Shown here: piece after piece, positions 53,727 through 56,977 of the stretch
Numbering within the stretch: the first letter of the stretch is position 1
How the letters are laid out: every line of letters begins with the position of its first letter
Assembly (NCBI RefSeq): GCF_018883605.1
Contig: NZ_JAHLEM010000082.1
Span: 1 to 56,977 of the forward strand
Reading direction: 5' to 3'
Source of the DNA: Streptomyces niphimycinicus
GTDB taxonomy: Bacteria > Actinomycetota > Actinomycetes > Streptomycetales > Streptomycetaceae
Length of the DNA stretch: 56,977 nucleotides
Translations under genes and position numbers: made by a program
Notes under the pieces: generated by a model
Databases searched by the model: none
Told to the model about the DNA's origin: nothing
What the model saw: only the letters and a program-made list of their open reading frames with translations

Positions 53727-55094
53727 TCAGCGTCCAGAGATGCGGTCGGCGAGACGGGCGATGGGCGATGTGGTGGTGCGGCCGGAGGACTCGGAGCGGT
53801 CGGCGGCGCGGTACGCGGCGTACATGCCGTGCACCCCGATCCACCGGAACGGTTCGGGCTCCCATCGACGGGTGCGGTGGCCGACCCAGGGCAGCGCGGT
53901 CAGCTCGGTGGAACGGCCGAGCAGCAGATCGGAGAGGGTGCGTCCGGCGAGGTTGGTGGCGGCCACGCCATGGCCGACGTATCCGCCCGCGAAGCCGAGA
54001 CCGGTGGCCGGGTCGTAGTCGATCGAGGCGCACCAGTCGCGGGGCACGGCCAGCACCCCCGACCAGGTGTGGTCGATGGCGGCCTCGGCGGTGTCCGGGA
54101 AGAGGCCGGTGAGGATCCGCCGCAGGGCGCGCACGGTGTCCGCGCCGGTCTGTCCGGCCCGGTCGGTGCGGGAGCCGAACTTGTAGGGCACGCCGCGGCC
54201 GCCGATGGCGATCCGGCCGTCCGCGGTGCGCTGTCCGTAGGTGTAGGCGTGGGTGGCGTCGCTGAGGAGTTCCTGCCCCGCCCAACCGAGCCGCTTCCAC
54301 AGCTCGTCGGGGAGCGGTTCGGTGACGATCATCGAGGAGTTCATCGGCAGCCAGGTGCGCCGCTCTCCATCGATGCCGCTGGTGAACCCCTCGGTGGCGC
54401 GGACGATCCGGCCCGCGCGGATGGTGCCGAACGGGGTGCTGACCCGGCCTTGGGCGATGGCGGTGACGGGGGTGGACTCCAGGATCCGTACGCCCCGCGC
54501 CTCCACCGCGCGGGCCAGGCCCCGCACCAGCTTGGCCGGGTGGACCCGGGCGCAGTGCGGATTGTGGTAGCCGCCCAACGCCCCGTCCAGGCGCAGCCGC
54601 TCGGCGACCCGGGGTGCGCTCAGCCACTCCAGGTCCTGGGCGCCCCAGTGCCGCATCTGGTCGTACGCGGTGCGCAGCCGGGGCAGTTGGGCGGCGCCAT
54701 GGGCGACGGTGAGATAGCCGCTCTTGACGATGTCGGCCTCGATGCCCTCGGTACGGGCCACCGAGATCACCTCGTCCACGGTGTGGATCATCTCCCGCTG
54801 GAGGGCGATGACGGCCTCGCGCCCGCGCTTCCTCGCATAGGTCCCGGCCGATCCGGCGATCTTGCAACTGAGCCAGCCGGCGTTCCGCCCCGAGGCGCCG
54901 AATCCGGCGAACTCCCGGTCCACGACGGTGATATCGAGATCGGGGGCGGCCTGCTTGAGGTAGTACGCGGTCCACAGCCCGGTGAAGCCCGCGCCCACGA
55001 CGCACACATCGGTGGCGAGGTCGCCGTCGAGGGGCGGACGCCGTTCGGGGAAGCCGGTCTGGCGGTACCAGAAGGACACATTTCCGTTCAGCAC
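53727..55094 (-). CDS. FAD-dependent amine/amino-acid oxidase (DAO family, PuuB-like)
   Basis: 455 residues from GTG 55094. The N-terminal segment SFWYRQTGFPERRPPLDGDLATDVCVVGAGFTGLWTAYYL is typical of gamma-glutamylputrescine-oxidase-like enzymes, with GxGxxG FAD binding, FGASGRNAGWLSCKIAG and a C-terminal FAGGYVGHGVAATNLAGR. It is flanked by a PuuR-like cupin regulator upstream and a symporter downstream, so a role in amine or betaine catabolism is likely. The exact substrate cannot be read from sequence. Confidence 0.88.
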   Translation of the reverse strand: MLNGNVSFWYRQTGFPERRPPLDGDLATDVCVVGAGFTGLWTAYYLKQAAPDLDITVVDREFAGFGASGRNAGWLSCKIAGSAGTYARKRGREAVIALQREMIHTVDEVISVARTEGIEADIVKSGYLTVAHGAAQLPRLRTAYDQMRHWGAQDLEWLSAPRVAERLRLDGALGGYHNPHCARVHPAKLVRGLARAVEARGVRILESTPVTAIAQGRVSTPFGTIRAGRIVRATEGFTSGIDGERRTWLPMNSSMIVTEPLPDELWKRLGWAGQELLSDATHAYTYGQRTADGRIAIGGRGVPYKFGSRTDRAGQTGADTVRALRRILTGLFPDTAEAAIDHTWSGVLAVPRDWCASIDYDPATGLGFAGGYVGHGVAATNLAGRTLSDLLLGRSTELTALPWVGHRTRRWEPEPFRWIGVHGMYAAYRAADRSESSGRTTTSPIARLADRISGR

Positions 55095-55211
55095 TGCGGT
55101 ACTCAGCCAATCGTGGTCGTACGGCCGCTGGTCGGGCGGCCTGGGGATGGCCCCGGTTTCGTCGCGGATCGAGGAGGGTGGACCGAGGAGCGTGGACCCA
55201 GGGGGTGCGGG

Positions 55212-55802
55212 TCAGTAGCTGGGTGGGCTGATCACCCACAGCACCCGGGCGGCCGCCGCGGCCGTCTCGCTCAGCCGGTGCGGTACGGCGGAGGAGTAGC
55301 GGATGCTGTCACCGGCCCCGAGGGTGAAGGAGCGGTCGCCGAGCTGGAGGGAGACCGTGCCCTCGAGTACGTAGAGGAACTCCTCCGAATCGCCGTGGCT
55401 GTAGAGGGTCTCCCCCGTGGAGCCGTGGGCGTCGAACTCCCCCAGGAACACCTCGAGATGGTGCTGCGGCCCCGGGGTCAGCCGGAACTTGCGCCCGCCG
55501 AGCACTCCGAGGGCGAGCCGGGGCGCCTCCTCGGCGCGCAGTACGCTGGGGCCGGTGGTGAAGTCGTCGCCGAACAGGTCGGCCACCTTCAGACCGAGCG
55601 CGGCGGCGACCTGCTGGAGGGTGGCGATGCTGGGGTTGGCCTGCCCGCGCTCTATCTGGCTCAGATAGCCCTCACTGATCGCGGCGGCCTCGGCGACGGT
55701 CCGCAGCGTCAGCCGTCGTGCCCTGCGCAGCGCACGCAGCCGGTCGCCTACGGACTCGTCGCCGGTACCGGCGGCCCGGTCCGTGGGGTGTTCGTTCTCC
55801 AT
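55212..55802 (-). CDS. XRE-cupin regulator (PuuR-like)
   Basis: 196 residues. Helix-turn-helix at 20-75 (LRALRRARRLTLRTVAEAAAISEGYLSQIERGQANPS) and a C-terminal cupin (HSHGD-like SHGDSEEFLYVLEGTVSLQLG, SIRYSSAVPHRL) that should bind a small-molecule effector. PuuR homologues repress polyamine catabolism genes. It lies 117 bp upstream of the FAD oxidase on the same strand. AT-rich sequence before the ATG (ACTGAAAACTCAGAAACC near 55849-55866) likely holds its promoter. Confidence 0.9.
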   Translation of the reverse strand: MENEHPTDRAAGTGDESVGDRLRALRRARRLTLRTVAEAAAISEGYLSQIERGQANPSIATLQQVAAALGLKVADLFGDDFTTGPSVLRAEEAPRLALGVLGGRKFRLTPGPQHHLEVFLGEFDAHGSTGETLYSHGDSEEFLYVLEGTVSLQLGDRSFTLGAGDSIRYSSAVPHRLSETAAAAARVLWVISPPSY

Positions 55803-55863
55803 GGCCGGACACGCTAAGAGCGCTGAGTGGCTGGCACAAGAGTCTGTACTGAAAACTCAGAAA

Positions 55864-55945
55864 CCTTTACTGGCGGGTCCGGCGCCGCTGACGAGGTCCG
55901 GCACTACTGGCGGTATCCGGCGCTACTGGCGGGATCCGACGCTCA
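55864..55945. repeat. Four 19-20 bp tandem repeats at the TetR gene 3' end
   Basis: On the minus strand the units are CGTCGGATCCCGCCAGTAG, CGCCGGATACCGCCAGTAG, TGCCGGACCTCGTCAGCGG and CGCCGGACCCGCCAGTAAAG. The first contains the TetR stop (TAG 55925-55923), and two more units repeat a stop codon in the same position. Confidence 0.8.
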
Positions 55946-56501
55946 GTCCGTCCAGAGTGAGGTCGAGGAGCCGGTCGGCCCGCTCCCGCTGTTCGGGCTT
56001 CCCCGAGGCGAGGGCGATGCCGGTGAGAGCGGCGAACATGTCGGTCGCGCTGATGTCGGACCGGATCACCCCGGCCGTGACGGCGGCGTCCATCAGCCGG
56101 GAGAGCGCGTCCTGGATCATCTCGTGGCTCTGGGCGTACGGATTGACGCCCGACGCGACGACGCCCCGCAACGCGTCCGCCATGCCCAGCTTGGCGTTCG
56201 CGTAGTCCATGAAGCGGCCCAGCCACGCGCGCATCGCCTCGCGCGGGGGCAGGGTCGCCAGCAGCTCGGGGGCGGCATCACAGAGCCGGGCCAGCTCATT
56301 GCGGTAGGCGGCCTCGATCAGCAGCTCGCGGGTCGGAAAGTTCCGGTAGAGGGTGCCGGTGCCGACGCCCGCCTCCTTGGCGATGCGCTCGAGGTGGGCG
56401 TCCAGCCCTTCCTCGGCGAACACCCGCACCGCGGCGGAGAGGATCTTCTCCCGGTTGCGCTGTGCGTCGGCCCGCAGCGGACGCCCTGGATCCCTGACCA
56501 T
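55923..56501 (-). CDS. TetR-family regulator
   Basis: 192 residues. The N-terminal HTH (NREKILSAAVRVFAEEGLDAHLERIAKEAGVGTGTLYRNFPTRELLIEA) is a textbook TetR domain; the C-terminal part (FMDYANAKLGMADALRGVV, SATDMFAALTGIALAS) is the SbtR/TetR_C-like ligand domain. Divergent from a short-chain dehydrogenase, with twin palindromes between them. It probably represses the SDR and itself. The last codons are part of a 19-bp tandem repeat. Confidence 0.95.
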   Translation of the reverse strand: MVRDPGRPLRADAQRNREKILSAAVRVFAEEGLDAHLERIAKEAGVGTGTLYRNFPTRELLIEAAYRNELARLCDAAPELLATLPPREAMRAWLGRFMDYANAKLGMADALRGVVASGVNPYAQSHEMIQDALSRLMDAAVTAGVIRSDISATDMFAALTGIALASGKPEQRERADRLLDLTLDGLSVGSRQ

Positions 56502-56527
56502 CGGTGGCTCTCCTCATTCCCCGGTTG

Positions 56528-56585
56528 CTAAGTGGAGGAGCATCCACTTAGTGTGGTTCGAGTGAAGTGGAGGCAGCTCCGCTTC
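56528..56585. promoter_or_regulatory. Twin TetR operators between TetR and SDR genes
   Basis: CTAAGTGGA and TCCACTTAG (56528-56536, 56543-56551) are perfect 9-bp inverted arms with a 6-bp spacer. A second site, GAAGTGGA and TCCGCTTC (56564-56571, 56578-56585), has the same spacer and one mismatch. Centres are 35 bp apart. This placement should control both divergent genes. Confidence 0.8.
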
Positions 56586-56643
56586 CCACTGTAGGCCATC
56601 GCCGCCTCCCCTTTTTCCTGCAATCCTCCTGGAAGGACTCCCC

Positions 56644-56977
56644 ATGATGTCCGGCATCGAAGGCAAGGTCATCGCCATTACGGGCGCCAGCAGCGGCATC
56701 GGCGAGGCCACCGCCCTGCTCCTCGCCGAGCGCGGCGCCAAGGTCGTCCTCGCCGCGCGGCGGTCGGACCGCATCGAGGCGCTGGCGGCCCGGATCACCG
56801 AGGCGGGCGGCGAGGCCGTCCCCGTCGTCACCGATGTGAAGCGGCGCGCGGATCTGTCCCGGCTGGTCGCGACGGCACGCGAGCGGTACGGAAAGCTCGA
56901 TGTACTGGTCGGCAACGCCGGTATCAGCCCGATCTCCGCCCTCGACGATCTGCGCGTCGAGGACTGGGAGGAGATGG
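56644..56977 (+). CDS. Short-chain dehydrogenase/reductase, 3' end outside window
   Basis: The first ~111 residues of a classical SDR: KVIAITGASSGIGEATALLLAERGAKVVLAAR (cofactor loop TGxxxGIG and an Arg-Arg pair favouring NADP(H)), VTDVKRRAD, and GNAGISPISALDDL (usually NNAG). GGAAGGA at 56631-56638 supports ATG 56644; a second ATG follows directly at 56647. The catalytic Ser/Tyr/Lys lie beyond the right edge. Divergent from a TetR regulator and its twin operators, so it is probably inducible. Substrate unknown. Confidence 0.92.
   Translation, partial: MMSGIEGKVIAITGASSGIGEATALLLAERGAKVVLAARRSDRIEALAARITEAGGEAVPVVTDVKRRADLSRLVATARERYGKLDVLVGNAGISPISALDDLRVEDWEEM

Noticed and set aside
52408..55239. 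A single 943-residue minus-strand protein joining symporter and upstream sequence
   Set aside because: Only the part from ATG 53724 is a real transporter; the upstream extension is an out-of-frame reading of the FAD oxidase, which has its own frame and start.
53829..55817. 662-codon plus-strand frame across the FAD oxidase and XRE-cupin genes
   Set aside because: Shadow of two well-supported minus-strand genes; composition is Gly/Pro/Val-rich with no recognisable motif.

Overview
The window is high-GC actinobacterial DNA and almost certainly comes from a Streptomyces chromosome. The evidence is extreme G/C at third codon positions, many GTG starts, ATGA/GTGA gene overlaps, Tat-type signal peptides, rare TTA codons confined to a few accessory genes, and families typical of the genus (a graspetide precursor/maturase pair, Roadblock proteins, GH92, an ECF41-like sigma factor, cholesterol oxidase). 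I see no tRNA, rRNA, CRISPR array, transposase or phage gene. The content reads as a chromosomal-arm mix of metabolism, regulation and secreted enzymes.

Layout. 1-4.2 kb: a polyprenyl synthetase (cut by the window edge) translationally coupled to a HisC-like aminotransferase, a divergent LysR regulator with a clear T-N11-A box, and a convergent sulfotransferase. 4.4-10 kb: secreted EEP-fold hydrolase, MFS pump, MscS channel and a NarL-type two-component pair. 10.3-12.4 kb: a SAM methyltransferase, then a two-gene graspetide (omega-ester RiPP) locus made of a 63-residue precursor ending TSTAGSKTHFDD and an ATP-grasp maturase with a bldA-type TTA codon. 12.7-21.2 kb: GH15 enzyme, DUF1266 protein, cholesterol oxidase and pyruvate carboxylase. 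21.3-30.4 kb: a TetR-controlled DHA2 exporter, then secreted enzymes (polysaccharide-lyase-like, purple acid phosphatase, GH92 alpha-mannosidase, beta-helix protein).

30.5-34.8 kb: two back-to-back gene remnants (3' ends of a sugar isomerase and of a LysR regulator), a secreted DUF4142 protein, and a four-gene operon with three Roadblock-type proteins but no GTPase. 34.9-41.3 kb: hexarate (glucarate/galactarate) uptake and dehydration genes with a LysR regulator. 41.4-43.9 kb: DUF2867 protein, cytochrome P450 and an anti-sigma-type ATPase. 44-48 kb: IclR regulator with glycerol kinase, an SseB-like protein and undecaprenyl-diphosphatase. 48-57 kb: an Old-Yellow-Enzyme homologue with an altered active site, an ECF41-like sigma factor, an HTH/SDR pair, a probable amine-catabolism operon (cupin regulator, FAD oxidase, symporter) and a TetR/SDR divergent pair with twin operators.

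Three signals stand out. (1) The minimal graspetide locus. (2) Five TTA-containing genes, which suggests bldA-linked expression of several accessory functions. (3) Short tandem repeats, 19-25 bp and carrying the stop codon, at the 3' ends of three unrelated genes. All functional calls rest on reading motifs by eye; no database search was run.
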